Origin: Coriaria nepalensis
Lineage: Eukaryota > Streptophyta > Magnoliopsida > Cucurbitales > Coriariaceae
Assembly: GCA_027186245.1 (NCBI GenBank)
Contig: CP114482.1
Location: 34,243,209 to 34,307,208, forward strand
Length of the DNA stretch: 64,000 nucleotides
Direction: 5' to 3'
Shown: piece after piece, positions 47,791-60,900 of the stretch
Position numbering within the stretch: position 1 is the first letter of the stretch
How the letters are laid out: every line of letters begins with the position of its first letter
Position numbers and translations under genes: made by a program
Notes under the pieces: generated by a model
What the model was told of the DNA's origin: nothing
What the model saw: only the letters and a program-made list of their open reading frames with translations
Database searches by the model: none

Positions 47791-48476
47791 TGTTGGGCAT
47801 GGCGTCTTGAAGCATGTGATGAATATTGTTTTAATGAAATTAATAAAAATGATATTTTTTTATATAATTGTTTTGAATGTATTATTATTGAATAATATAT
47901 ATAAATATCAGAAAATTTCAAATTTATTCATGTAACTATAATTTTGTATAGGTACGAGCGGATTAAGATTATAGATAATGAATTAAATTGTCCGCAACAT
48001 ATTAAAGTATGAAATTTTTAATTAATGGTTGCTAGTACGGTACGCTAGCATTATGAATATGAGTGATGTAGATTCGGATCACTGATGTAGATACATATCT
48101 TAGTGGAAGTGATTTATATAATTGTATTATATAGGACATGACCTGATATGAACTAATTATTTATTAAAATGTCATTTTCCATAAAGAATTTTATTTATAT
48201 CAATAGATGATCATATGCAGATCAATCTGAATCCTGAGTATTCATAAACTCTTGTTTATGTCAATTGGATTTTTTGATTCACTCATCACGGTTTGTTTGT
48301 AAAATATATTAAAAACTTTTGTTTTAAACATTTATTGGGATAAGTGTCTGGGAACATGATTTACAAATATGGAATTCAAACTTTTTTTATAAAAGATTAT
48401 ATATTGGTTCCCTTAAGGGTTAATTCTGGAACTGAATGGTTTTGAGCTCAAATTTATAATCAAGTTATAAATTGAT
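47791..48476 (+). repeat. LTR fragment, inverted partner of 9181-9853
   Basis: From GTTGGGCATGGCGTCTTGAA to AAGTTATAAATTGA this aligns along its whole length with the reverse complement of 9181-9853, with many substitutions. It is therefore an LTR piece of the 9849-10870 copia family in the opposite orientation. It lies between two other copia fragments. Confidence 0.8.
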
Positions 48477-48489
48477 TGTTTACCTTATA

Positions 48490-49810
48490 ATCAAGCTAAT
48501 CTAGAGCAAATGGATCAATTGAAAGATTTAAAGCTCACCTTGTGGTCAAGAATTACACACAATACGAGGAAATTGATTTTCATGAAACTTTTTCTCCGTG
48601 GCCAAGATGGTCACTGTTAGAACATTTTTTTCCCTTGCCGCCAATAATGATTGGCCTACATACCAATTGGACATGTTCAACACCTTCCTTCAAGGAGAAC
48701 TTGTAGAAGAAGTTTACATGAAAGCTGCTTCTGTTCTTTCCAATGTCAACAAAGGGAAAGTTTACAAATTAACAAAATCCTTGTATAGCTTGAAACCAGC
48801 ATCTCGTTAATGGAATGCCAAGTTCATTACTGCTCTTCTTGAAGTTGAATTTGTGCAATCCAAGTCAGATTACAGCCTCTTTACAAGACATTTCAATGGT
48901 CATACAACTATACTTCTCTTATATGGTGATGACATTGTCATAACTGGGAACTGTCAACATTCCATTGATGACTTGAAAGCTTTCTTACACTCAAAATTCC
49001 ATATCAAAGATCTGGGCTGCCTTTTTTTTTTTCTCGGAATTGAAGTCGCGAGAACCTCCTCTAGAATTTGCTTGAATAAACGAAAGTATGTATTGGAATT
49101 ATTATCTGATGCAGGACTCACTGGTGCCAAGCCTGTCCAAACTTCTTTAGAGATTCATACTAAAGTTACATCAATAGACTTTGATTCTCATGTTGGTACC
49201 TCTTCTACCGATGCTTGTCTTTCGGATCCTCGTCCCTGCCAATGTCTCATTAGCAGTTTAATCTCTCACAATGACACATCCTTGCATCTCTCTTTCAGTC
49301 CAATTACTTAGTCAATTTATGCATGCACATAAGGCATCTCATATGGGGACTACTTAACATATACTCAGATACTTGAAGTCTTGTCTAGGCCTAGGCATTT
49401 TACTGTCATCTTCTTCATATTTTCAGCTTGATGCATACTGTGATAGTGATTGGGCTGCTTGTCCAATCTCTCGTCGCACTACTTATGGATACTGCATCAA
49501 GTTGGGTCACTCTCTTATTATGGAAGTCAAAGAAGCAACATGTTGTTTCTAGATCCTCCACCGAAGCTGAGTACAGGTCCATGGCTTTCGTGACTTGTGA
49601 GATTATATGGATCCTATAACTGTTCAAAGACTTGGGCCTTCTCTCTTAAGCTTCTAGTTTTACTTCATTGTGATAGCAAATCAACATTGCCCATTGCATC
49701 CAATCCTGTCTATCATAAGCATATAAACATATTGAATTGGACTGTCATGTTGTGCATCATAGTGTTCAAGATGGTACACTTTGCTTGGCTCATATTTGTG
49801 TGAGGTTTCT
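48490..49810 (+). mobile_element. Ty1/copia RT-RNase H fragment, plus strand
   Basis: It encodes [20 protein letters not shown], a frameshift, [20 protein letters not shown] (48598-48810), an in-frame TAA after LKPASR, then LLLYGDDIVITGN (48853-49311; the usual copia motif is YVDD) and RNase H blocks [17 protein letters not shown] and [12 protein letters not shown] (49428-49619). No gag, integrase or LTR of its own is visible. It is a third copia lineage at this junction. Confidence 0.88.
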
Positions 49811-50603
49811 ATTAAGTGTAGTTTACACGTATGAACTTTGTATAAATATACATGCACTATCACTACAGAGGTAGAGCCAGGAAGAAATTTTATGGCATGT
49901 AATATTATATAAAGTTTATGGTGGGTAAAAGTATATTTTTAATAAAAATTTAAGGATTAGCTTAGAAATTTTTAATAATTATGCAGAAAATTTTAACTCC
50001 GGCCATAACTATTTATATGTGTTGTCAATCCATTAGCTCTATCCTTCTCTCCCTCTTTAATCTCTCTCTAAATTTGTAATCTCTCTTAAACTATCTCTAA
50101 CTCTCTATCTCTATACATATACTTTTTTTTAAGGCTCCATCCATATCTCATTTTTGTTTTAAGCCCCACAAAACATTGAGCTGAACGAAGTGATCATTCT
50201 CGACACTTATTCTTACATAAAACCATTCACAAAAATATGCAATAAATTCTTAAATGGGTTAGGTGAAGTCACAAACATGTTATGTGGATTTGATCATACA
50301 CTTGTTGTATCCATTCACACTGTAAAATGTTTGATTATATATAAACTAGAAAAGGGAAAAAAAAAAGGAAAAAAAAAAAAAGGAAAAAAAAAAAAAGACG
50401 TGTGGAATAGTTTTGAATTATCCCAGATTCTATTTGATCCTCTGCTTGCTTCATGTCTAGAAAAGTTGCTTTACTTTCCCTTCAACCAAACAGAAAATCA
50501 AATCCTTCGAATCCACCCCCGTGATGTTGTTCCCAAGATCAAGAGTACTAGATATCCTTTTCTATAAGAATCAATAAGGAGATAAAAAAAAATTAAAATC
50601 CTA
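49811..50603. other. Gene-free stretch downstream of the membrane protein gene
   Basis: CT-rich low complexity at 50040-50130 and an A-rich interrupted run at 50351-50397. A 125-codon plus-strand frame at 50190-50567 is dominated by Lys from the A run and is not accepted. The last part is probably the 3' UTR of the minus-strand gene. Confidence 0.4.
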
Positions 50604-51578
50604 TCAACATTTGATCAATGGAGTTTCCTCCTCCCCTTCAAAATCCATCAAATCCCACGACTTTCTATTCCTTCCTTCAAGATCCATCTGAAAACCAATC
50701 CTACACCTCTTGAAGAACAAGCAATTCATAATCGTATCGAGAACGATCAAAACCGAGTATAAATATCCAATAAGAATCCCTTCAAACACCATAGAAAACC
50801 CCACCTCTTCTTCACATAAAAAATAAGCTCTAACTACTCTGTATTGAAACAGAGCTTCCACTCCTGCCATGGCCAAATTAACCGGAATAGCTAAAGATAA
50901 CGCGGTAGAAGTTCTTCCCCGAATCAAAATGCAAGCCTTAAGTATTGCCATATAACCTCCATCATTCTCCATTCCTGATAAAACCAGTGCTAGATTGCAT
51001 ATCACAAAGGAATGAGCAATAACTGTTGAATAAACAATAACTAGAGTTCCAGACATAAAGAGGCTGTAGTTATAAGAACCGGTGAATTCATCGAAAAAAT
51101 TGAAGGCAAAGAAGAGGAGGGTGAAGATTGTTGCATTGCCTGAAATGATTAAGAGTGAGTTGTAGAAGTAGGTAAGGAGAAGCCGGTAGTAAAGGGATAA
51201 GATGGAGAAAAAGTAAGATGCGGAAAAAGTCGGATCTTTTCGGTTTTTGAAGGATTGAATTATGGAGGATTTTGTGATGAGGAAGAACGTTAGGGTAAAG
51301 GGGAGAGTTAGAATGGAGGTAGAGACTGTTTGGGAAAGTTTGTAATTGAGGATGTTGAAGAATTGTGAAGAAGGGAAGCCGGAAGCTTCGAAAAGCGCTC
51401 TTAAGCGATTGTAGATGGGGAGGAGAGGAGATGGTGAAGAAGAGGAGAGAAAAGTTTGCGCGAGGAGGAGTGAGATTGAAAAGGGTAGAGCAATGAGTGA
51501 AGGTGTAATGGTAAAGTAGTGATAGTTTTTGAGGAAGATGTGTATCGTTTCTCTAACGATCTTGCTTGATTTTTCCAT
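50604..51578 (-). CDS. Plant multi-pass membrane protein, intronless, function unknown
   Basis: A single uninterrupted minus-strand frame of 324 aa from the ATG at 51578 (MEKSSKIVRETIHIFLKNYH) to ETPLIKC. I count about six hydrophobic segments: roughly residues 22-45, 88-110, 123-162 (probably two), 176-206, 225-245 and 264-290. The N-terminus and the acidic C-terminus (GEEETPLIKC) are hydrophilic. There is no clear signal peptide. It resembles an uncharacterised group of plant proteins that start with a KxxREtxxIfxkNy-like stretch and have several membrane spans, usually encoded without introns. I cannot assign a transport or enzymatic role. Codon use looks like a real gene, with no stop or frameshift. 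Confidence 0.82.
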   Translation of the reverse strand: MEKSSKIVRETIHIFLKNYHYFTITPSLIALPFSISLLLAQTFLSSSSPSPLLPIYNRLRALFEASGFPSSQFFNILNYKLSQTVSTSILTLPFTLTFFLITKSSIIQSFKNRKDPTFSASYFFSILSLYYRLLLTYFYNSLLIISGNATIFTLLFFAFNFFDEFTGSYNYSLFMSGTLVIVYSTVIAHSFVICNLALVLSGMENDGGYMAILKACILIRGRTSTALSLAIPVNLAMAGVEALFQYRVVRAYFLCEEEVGFSMVFEGILIGYLYSVLIVLDTIMNCLFFKRCRIGFQMDLEGRNRKSWDLMDFEGEEETPLIKC

Positions 51579-54500
51579 TGCAAAGTTCCTGTGTTCCCTT
51601 TTGCTTTGGGACGAGGATGATAAGTATGGGAGGTTTTATCCTAAGTTTTTCTTAGATGGGTTTAAAAATTCTATAAAAGGTAGGTCAGGGAATGAGAATT
51701 ACTTCTCTTGCTTGTAGGGTAAAAAGGAATTTGTATGGAAAGATTGTAATTTGATTAGACTGCAAGAAGGAAAAAAAAAAAAGAAGTTTTCGGGCTAAAT
51801 ACCGTTTAGAGTAATGTTTTTGGAGGCTCGAATAGGAGTTTAGACCCAAACTGAAGTTTTAAACTGCGAGCCGAAGTCCCGAACTTAGATGGTGTTTGTT
51901 TGATGAATAGATTGGCCAACAACCAAAAAAACTAAGGAAAATGGTAGATGGGGTGGAGTTGATGTTCTGGCATTGTTTTTACCAAACAAGCTCTTTGGAG
52001 TTTTTGAGGGAAAAGCTCTTCGTTATTGCCAAATCCAGATTATTAGCTTATTTGGACAAGGCTTGGCATGAGAAGATGATCTTTTATACTATTAATATAT
52101 ATAATATAAATAAATTATTAAATAATATAAATAAATAAGGGCTCTTATTTGTTCTTAATATGGCTTGGCTTGAAGCTTCTGATGGGACATTTCACTTTTT
52201 CTTTAATCAATAGGTCGTGGCTTTTGATGAAGGATTCCATCACCGTTAGGGCATGTATATTTTTGAGTTCCGGAATCAAGTTTAGACTAGTTGTTGGGCA
52301 TATGAATAAAGGACAAACACTATACATCCAAAGACTTTAGGTGCTAAAGAGGTAAGAAGCTTAATGTAGGTCGCATAAAATTTTTAAACTGGATTTTAGT
52401 AATTTAAGATCCTAGATATTTAGTTATGTAGTAGAGACTCTCATGGAATTAAGAATCTCTTTGAATGATATGGATTAGAAATCAAAGAAAGGCAATTAAA
52501 TTCTTATCAAAAAAGGAAAGGAAAAAAAAAAAAAAATTCACATTAATGCCAATTGTTAATTATGTAATTAATTGGTATTTAAAAGTAGGGTCATTAGTCC
52601 TTATTATATTTGTCACGTGGCAAAGAGAAAGATTCTTAGCTTGCAATATAATTTATCATAATAAATAAATATATAATAATTATTAAAAAAAAAAAATAGT
52701 ATCAATACCAAATTCAAAAATATTTTATTTTTAAATTAATAACCAGATAAATTAAAAATGATTCATGTACAAACCTATTAATATAACCGGTGACAGATTC
52801 ACCTTCAGGGTGGTGGGAGCACTACCCCACAATCTAAATCCGTCCCTATTATACCCAAATCTTGAATCTTGAATCCGTCCTCATAAATTTACGTTAATAT
52901 GCTTGCACATGAATCACCCTAAACTCATGATAAGTTATATAATTCAACATTTTTTTGGGTTTTTTTTATTATAAAAATAATTCTAACTAAAATAATTTTC
53001 ATGAATTTAGATATTCGAGCCGAGCCGAGCAGAGCTGAGAAGAGTAGTGGCTTGAGCTAGGATTGATTGAGTTAGATGGGGGCCTACGATACAATCATGC
53101 GGTTGGTGCAAACTTCTGACATGTTTAGTTAGTTAGAAGGTTCACCAAAAGTGACACTTCTTAATCAAGCTTAATCAAAAATTAATAATAAAAAATTTAT
53201 AGATCAAGAGAGGTGAGAGCCCTTTGCATCCTCTGACTTTGGGGACCTTCCAAGCGAAATCTAAAAACATTACTTATAATATATTATAGTGTAATTAATA
53301 TTACAAATTGTACTTCATTAAATAAAATTAAAAAAAAAAAGAGTAAGACTTTTAAGGTTACAAAATCACTTTCTGTCTTTTAAGGTTATCTTAAAAATTA
53401 AGGAACGGCCTAACCCTTATTATTACTGTGCTTATAGTGGCCTTGGGCTAACCCGAGACCTTTTTTTTTTTTTTTTTTTTTTAAATTAAAATATTTGTGT
53501 AATTATTTTATTAGTGTGAATAATTCTATTTGAAGAATAATTTGTGAAATTATTTAATAAAGAAAATTATTTTTAATGCTATATTTTATAATAAAATAAA
53601 TTTATGAATCAAGAATAGATAATTTCGCTAAAAAAAAAATAATAAATCAATTAGCAACGTAAGTAATAGGTAAAATTTGAAATAAATAGTAGAACCTAAT
53701 TAGCTCAATTTAACAAGTGAATCCGTAATATAATTAGCATTCATATAAACGTTTATAAAAATCAAGTTATTGACTTAACGATATATTTTCTTCTTAAAAT
53801 ATGACTTAACAGTAATATTCTCGAACCCAATACATAAAAAATTAGGTAATAGCTTTAATAAGTGTGTTTCACAACCAAACGAATATATTTCTATTTCCTT
53901 GAATAAATTAGATGAGTGAATGAATATGTCTTAAGAAAGATTTTGAATAATTGAATAGTGACAATAACGATCATATGTTTAGTGACAATAAATAAATAAT
54001 TATTTAAGACATGATATGTTTAGTTTTTTTTAGGTTAAGATATCACAATAATGAACCGGATAAGATAATGAGAGCTTTTGAAATCTTTTGATGAATAATT
54101 AATTCTTCATTCTAATATATTGCTAATTTGACTTAGCCTATATTTTTAAATTATTGAAATTTATGAATTATCCACTAACAATTTTGTCCTTCGAAACTAG
54201 CAAGTTGGCATGAAGATTGATTAGGTTATCACTAAGAAAGAAAAAAAAAAAAAAAAAAGTCATTTTCTCACAAACTATAATAATGGTTAATGGAGCCAAT
54301 ATTTTAATCCTACTAATCCAATTAATAATGCACATAGATAATTTGAGGACTTAATAAAATAAGAAAGTGCCACTTGTTAATTTAAAAAGAGGGTTTATTG
54401 TGTGTTTGTGATTTGGTCAATATTAAGAAAAATAATTAAAAAAAATAAAAAATAAAATAATAATAATGTCACAATAGTGTGTATATATATATATAGTTCT

Positions 54501-55289
54501 TCTTTATTGCCTAATAAATTATTGCATTTTTTAAAAAATAGGTAAACTACTACTTTATTGTCCCTCTTTTATGTCACCAATAGATGACAATAAGTTTTGA
54601 GCCCAACTAAAAAGTAATGTCACATGCCTTTGTATGAATTCAAGTAATTAATAAGTAACAACTTGGATTTATTCATTCGGACATATATCTCACATTGGAC
54701 AACAAATCCTTTCGATTTGTCTTTAATATAACAAATCAAACTACTACTAATTGACCTCTTTTTAACCTTAGGACATGAAAACTTTTATAAACAAAGTTAA
54801 AATAATTTTAAAAAAAGAAGGTCTAAATCTAATAATCAAAAGAATTATCTTATTTTATCTCCTCCGAATAATGTTGGACAATATATTTCGGTGTCAAATG
54901 ATACTCCTTCCTAGCAAATGGGTTAGAACAGTTTGCATCAGTATTTCTGTTCATCATAATCTCTTTTCTCATCCTCAAAATCTTGGACAAAACTAGCAGC
55001 ATCATGTTTCACATTATTGTTTTTCAAGCCGGTTTGGAGTATGAACTGACTGTGTCTTTACAACAATGTTATTCCTAGTGTTAATATTAGTTAATATTAA
55101 TCATAGTGTTAAGAAAACAACTGTCTCATGGTTAATTAGCAAAAAGTCTTAACGATAAAATTTTAAATCCGAAACCCTTAACCCACCGATCTATACAAAT
55201 GTTTACTCCATTTCTTGAACAATGGGCATAAGCGCGTAGACATGGATGGCCAAGCCTGATTATCCACTTCAAGAACATGTTCGCCCATA
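51579..55289. other. Gene-free AT-rich stretch
   Basis: The left end holds the promoter of the minus-strand membrane protein gene. Beyond 51800 I find no supported gene. Phrases such as GGAGTTTAGACCCAAACTGAAG (about 51829-51850) look like decayed MITE ends. A and T runs occur at 51769-51782, 52517-52537, 53461-53482 and 54239-54258. ACAAATCCTTTCGATTTGT near 54699 is a small 7-bp hairpin with no context. Confidence 0.4.
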
Positions 55290-57206
55290 AGCTTGTTCCT
55301 CGGGCTTTTTGAATGTATCGCTTATGCCATTTAAGTACCACAGATCCAAAATCTGATCTATAACTCTACGATCTTTCCCTATTGAAAAATACCAACAATG
55401 AGATTGAGAGGTATAGTTATGCTAACTAGTTTTTTCTACTAGCTTAGCATGTTATATGGAGATAATTAGGATGCCTCACCTGCCCCTAGATTGTATATAT
55501 GAATAGTAAGGGCATCGCCTACAGCAGGACCAGCAATACGAACAAGGATTTCATACCAATCATTGTCGAAGAACCCTCCCGGTGCGACAACTAATGGCTT
55601 ATTTTATGATTTTGAATATTGCTAATCCACAACTTTTCTTAGCGTGATCAAGGCCTTACCATATTCCGCTTCCACTCAACTCATTGCCCACAAAAATGGT
55701 TTTGAATTCATGAAATGGGACAGATGATCAGTGGGTTTCATGTGATTTGAGAATTTATTTCATCTTGTGTAAACTATATCTATCATAAACTGATCAATTG
55801 TAACCATAAGATATCAGCTTCACATATTATATTATTCATTACATTGGATCCTATATACGATTGTAAATGATTAGTCTATGATAGATTGAGAGTATCCAAG
55901 AATTCCTCGAAGATAATAATAATAGTAATAACAATAAAGTGGGTTATTTACCAAACCTCCCATGAATCAATTTTGTAATCCTTTGAAATTTTGTAGTTGA
56001 TAAATTCTTGAGCATTCGTATAGCTTCAATCTCCTCCCCAAGTTGTTCCGAACATTTTGTGCCTTCCATTCAAAGCATTCAATTTAATGTCACGAACTCT
56101 GAAAATGTAGATATAATAAAGATGAATGTCAGAATATCCAATTTATTTACATGAAAAATATTACATAGTTTGGATCTTGATCATGAAATTGACTTTTGGA
56201 TGCAATAGAATTGTTGGTTTGTTTGTTTTGTTTTGTGTTTTTTTTTTTGGCCATTAGAGTCTGAATGAGTATTTCTTTTACCCTGTCTTATTGAAGAAAT
56301 CATTGACTGATCCCATCTACTCATTTCCAAACACCCTTTCGAGTATCCGAACAATCCACTGGAGAGATGATGAAATGGATAGCACTCCTCCGTCAAGGAT
56401 CCTACTTTGTACAATAACTGATCTTGCAAAGAACCTCCAACTCTTATTCTCAAGTTTGTGAAGGCTAAATTATCAAGTGAAAGATGTTGAATGAGGCAAT
56501 GAGATCAGGTTAGTTTAAAGGGTGTAAGAACCGATATTTGTCAAAATCAAGTCATCTGAACTTGATGAGAAACAAACCTTTTACTCCATTGATCAGTACG
56601 GGATTATTGAGATCTTATCACAAACATAACCCTATTACAAACATGGATTATTACTAACATTGTCACATTGATTTTGCTACTTCAGAAACTACAGCAAAAG
56701 AGTTTATAAAGGTCCGTATTATTATTTGGGATAATTCATGACCGGAAATCCTCTTCCTCATGTGACACTGGAAAATTTCTTATGCAACAGTTACACCACA
56801 TGTCAGCTAACTACTAACGTGGGATGACTGCATAGCTCCGAACTGATATCCGTATAGCCAATCGAAAATATCCAAATTGGGCTTACATATTGATAATAAT
56901 GATGACGACGATGAAATAGTTTATAACTGTTGCATAAAGTACTTACATTTTCTGACACCACACACACATATATATATATATATATATACTTACCAGATGG
57001 AAAAAAGATGCATGGCTACTCCAAAGACAATATTCCGGAACACAATAGTTATGAGGCCACCAATCCAGAGTGTGACAGATGAAATTTTCATCAGTTTCTG
57101 CGATGCTCTTGCTTCCATCAACATGGATTTCAAACGGTACAGTTTGTAGAGCCTAAATAGCAGGGAGACATGCAAGAAGGAGAAGCAAAGAAAGGTGTAA
57201 CTCCAT
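55290..57206 (-). pseudogene. Heparanase-like (GH79) pseudogene
   Basis: On the minus strand the exons follow plant heparanase-like proteins in order. Exon 1 (56994-57206): ATG, hydrophobic signal peptide, then FEIHVDGSKSIAETDENFIC and LDWWP. Exon 2 (56282 to about 56500): LRIRVGGSLQDQLLYKVGS and SGLFGYSKGCLEMSRWD. Exon 3 (55957-56098): LNALNGRHKMFGTTWGG and IDSWE. Exon 4 (55480 to about 55695): GNELSGSGI, which carries the acid/base Glu of GH79, and APGGFFDNDWYEILVRIAG with IHIYNLGAG. Exon 5 (about 55290-55378): YLNGISDTFKK. Lesions: TAG at codon 18, TGA for a conserved Trp in exon 3, a deletion and frameshift after GNELSGSGI, TAG and TAA before APGGFF, and no visible acceptor for exon 2. 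The C-terminal third is not recognised. Intact relatives are secreted wall-associated enzymes acting on glucuronic acid-bearing glycans. Confidence 0.88.
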
Positions 57207-57258
57207 TTTATGCATCTTCCTACTTAAAATTCATGGCCTCCCCCCTTTACCAGTTCAA

Positions 57259-57912
57259 TGTTAGATTTTGATGCTCGGTTGAAGTTGTAATGAGAGTGAG
57301 AAAATGAATAAAACAGTAGGTTGTTCTTGTTCCTGAAAAAACAGAATTTCTTATTTATTGTCATTGAAAATTTTACATAACTTAAAGAAAAAAAAGAAAT
57401 GATTACAAGTATACTTACAACCATGCTTGAAATTAAACAAGGCATACCAAAAGCATTAAATATCAACCACTAATTTGGCTAATTAGAGTTTAGATAAAAG
57501 CTAATGAAAAATGCAAAAAAAATAGAAAAAATAAAAACAAGCTTTAACACAGTTTTTACAGACTTTTGCTATCAAATGGCAAATTTGTCCAAATTGCACT
57601 CCAAACATTTCTAAGTCTTGAAATCAGCTTATACTCATTTAGAATCATGAACCAAGCTTGTTGATATGATTAGATCCATTGTAAAATTTAAATTTAGCTT
57701 CTGACTTGTTCTGCAAGTAAACTGGAGACTTAGAAAACATATGAGATTGAAATTATCATAACTTCAGCTAGAATGAACCAATTTGAGTGATTCAAATTGT
57801 TAGAGCTTGGTATTGAAGAGATCTAAAGATGGTATAGGATTCAACGAGAATTGAATAGTATTTCCAAAAGTTAATCTAAAGTTAGATTTCAAAAAACTAG
57901 CATATTCTAATA
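57259..57912 (-). repeat. 3' LTR of the 57259-62476 copia element
   Basis: Starts TGTTAGATTTTGATGCTCGG and ends TATTCTAATA next to CTCCTACTTAATTA, the complement of the polypurine tract. Length is 654 bp. The bases just left (57254-57258, TTCAA) would be one target-site copy. Confidence 0.88.
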
Positions 57913-60900
57913 CTCCTACTTAATTAGTTTGAGAATTACTCTCAGCTTTCCTTTGAAAATTTCAAACTTAAAAGCTGAAAGGGAATTTGTGAATATGTCT
58001 GCATTTTGCTCATCTAAAGAACAATGCAGCAGCTTGACTTCCCCTTCCTTGATTCTTTCCCTTATAGCCTGAAATTTGTCTTGTATGTGTTTGGTCCTAC
58101 CAAAGTGAATTGGATATTCAGAAATGGCTATTGCTGACTTGCTATTACAATAGATCAAAGTAGGATTTTCTTAAGCAAATCCAAAATTAGCCATGATCTT
58201 TCTAAGCCAAACACACTGATTTGTTGCATATGCAGCAATAATATACTAGGCTTCAACAGTAGATTGAGCAACAATGCCTTACTTCTTTGAGCTCTAACTG
58301 AATATCTTTGAGTTAAAAGAGAAGCAATATCTACTTGTGCTTTTAGAGTCATTACTAAACCCTGCCCAATCACTATCAATGAACCCTTCCAATTTATGTT
58401 CAGATTCTTCAAACAAAATTCCATAATCAATAATGCCTTCAAGATACACATCAACACTCTCTTTGCTGATCCAAGATGAATTTGGCTTGGATTGTGCATA
58501 AATCTAGAAAGTAGACTAATGGAGTACATCAGCTCAGGTCTGGTTGCTGTGAGATACATGAGACCTCCAATTAAACTTTTGAAATGAGTCTCATCCACCT
58601 TTTCAGCACCATATTATTTTATCAATTTCTCATTTGCAAGCAAAGGAGTAGCCACTGATTTGCTCGACTACATATTGAATTTCTTCAAGAGATTTTAGCA
58701 TACTGCTCTTGAGAAATGAAGATCATACCAGGAAATTGCAAGACTTCCATTCCCACGAAAAACTTCATTAATCCCAGATCAGTCATCTCAAATACAGATT
58801 TCATCTTAGATTTGAGTTTCAAAACCAATCCATCATCATTTCCAGTTATTAGCAGATCATCAACATATAATGAAATGATGAGAAACGATGTACTTGACTT
58901 CTTGACCTAAAGAGTGGCATCACTATCACTCCTAGTTAAGCCTAAGGTTATGAGATGAGAGTCTATTCCATTGTACCAAACTCTAATAGCTTATTTCACA
59001 CCATACAAGGTCTTGCTAAGTTTGAGAACCTTGTCTTCTTATCCCTTGACCTCAAAACCTTATGGCTAATCAACATAGATGTCTTCTTCTAGAATCCTTT
59101 CAAAAAGGTAGATTTGACATCCAATTGATGAATAGGTTATGCTTTGTTGGGTGCAAGAGCAATTAATAGTCTGATGGTGTCTAGTCTAAGTACTGGAGCA
59201 AGGGTTTCTGAGTAGTCGACTCCTTATTACTGAGAGTAACCTTTAACTATCAGTCTTGCCTTGTATTTGTTGATAGCACCATCTGCATTTTGCTTGAGTT
59301 TGAAGATCCATTTGACTCCAATCATATTTTGTTGTTTTGGCCTCTCAGCCAACTTCCAAGTCTGATTTTTCTCAATCATGGCCAGCTCCTCATTCATAGC
59401 ATTTTCCCAATGATCATCAAGTAAAGGTTCATTGAATTTCATTAGTTTAGAAACAACAATGTTGCACCTCTAATAAACATCATCAAGTGAATTGAATCTC
59501 TAGACAATTGGTTCTTCATGAGAATTAGAACAAACCTCTTCTAGAATTGATACATTTTGATTATCAGTAGTGAAATCAGTGTAATCAGTATCACCATCTT
59601 CCAAATTCCATTTGAATATTGTTTGTTCATCAAATGAGACATCTCGAGTATTTGCAACCCTATTGCTTACTGGAATGAAAACTCTATACCCTTTGGAGTC
59701 ATAACAGTAGCCAAACATGAAACATTTTTCAGCCTTTTCAACCAATTTATCTCTTCTTGCATCTAGAATATGCATGAAGGAGATCGATCCAAACACTCTT
59801 TAGGTGAGAAACGAAGAGTTTAATCTTATACCAGGCTTCATAGGGAGTCATATTCTTGACTGATTTTGTTGGAAATCTGCTCAAGATTTATACATCAGTG
59901 TTGGATGCTTCTGCCTAGAACTTCTTTAGCATTTGTTTTTCAAACAACATGCTCCTTGTCATCTTTATAATGGTTCAATTTTTCCTCTCAGATACCCCAT
60001 TTTGCTAAGGGTTATAAGGAACTATAAACTGATACTTTATCACATTAGCTTCACAGAAGTTCTTGAACTCAATGAAGACATATTCTCCTCCATTGTCAAA
60101 TCTCAAAGCTTTGACCTTCTTCTCACTTTCAATTTCAACCAGACTCTTGAACTTCTTGAACATAGTCTAGAACTTTTGATTTTTCTTTGAGAAAATTGAT
60201 CCAGCAGTATCTTGACATATCATCAATGAATATTTGAAAATACTTGCTTCTATTTAAATATGATACATTGAGAGGTCTGCACACATCAGAGTGAATTAGC
60301 TCAAGCTTTTCTTCTACTCTACTAGCTTGATTCTTAGGAAATGGTTTCTTCTTCATTTTCCCTAACTGACATCCTTCACAAAGTTCAGTTTGAAGCTGAA
60401 TCTGAGGCATGTCTTTTGTATGCCCTTTTGAGTTCAGCTATCGAACTGATTTTATGTCATGTCCATGCATCCTCTTCTCTGCATACTAGAGCTTGATGCT
60501 ACCAATTAATTGTGAAACATTTATTGTTGAATGACACCTTCACGACTTCATTCATGTTTAAGTCACTAATCAGACAATGTAACGCTTTGAACACCAAAGA
60601 GTAGCCATGCTTCATCATTTTCTCAACACTCATCAAGTTTTGACTAATGTTGGAACATATAGCACATTTGCTATGTATCTAGCTCCATGCTTGGTTTGGA
60701 CAACCATTATCCCTTTTCCTTCAGCCTCGATGGTCTCTTTATTTCTAACTATGATGACAGTGGAAAAGTTTATGTCTATTTTATCGAATAGATTGATTTG
60801 AGCAACCACTATCTATAAGCAAATCTCTTCTTGACTTAAAATTCGACTATATCATAAGCAAGTGGACTTCTTCTTTTACCGCATTTGCTTGCTGATCTAG

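Noticed and set aside
50190..50567. A 125-codon plus-strand frame near the membrane protein gene.
   Set aside because: The central part is a Lys/Gly run from an interrupted poly-A tract, and neither end resembles a known protein.
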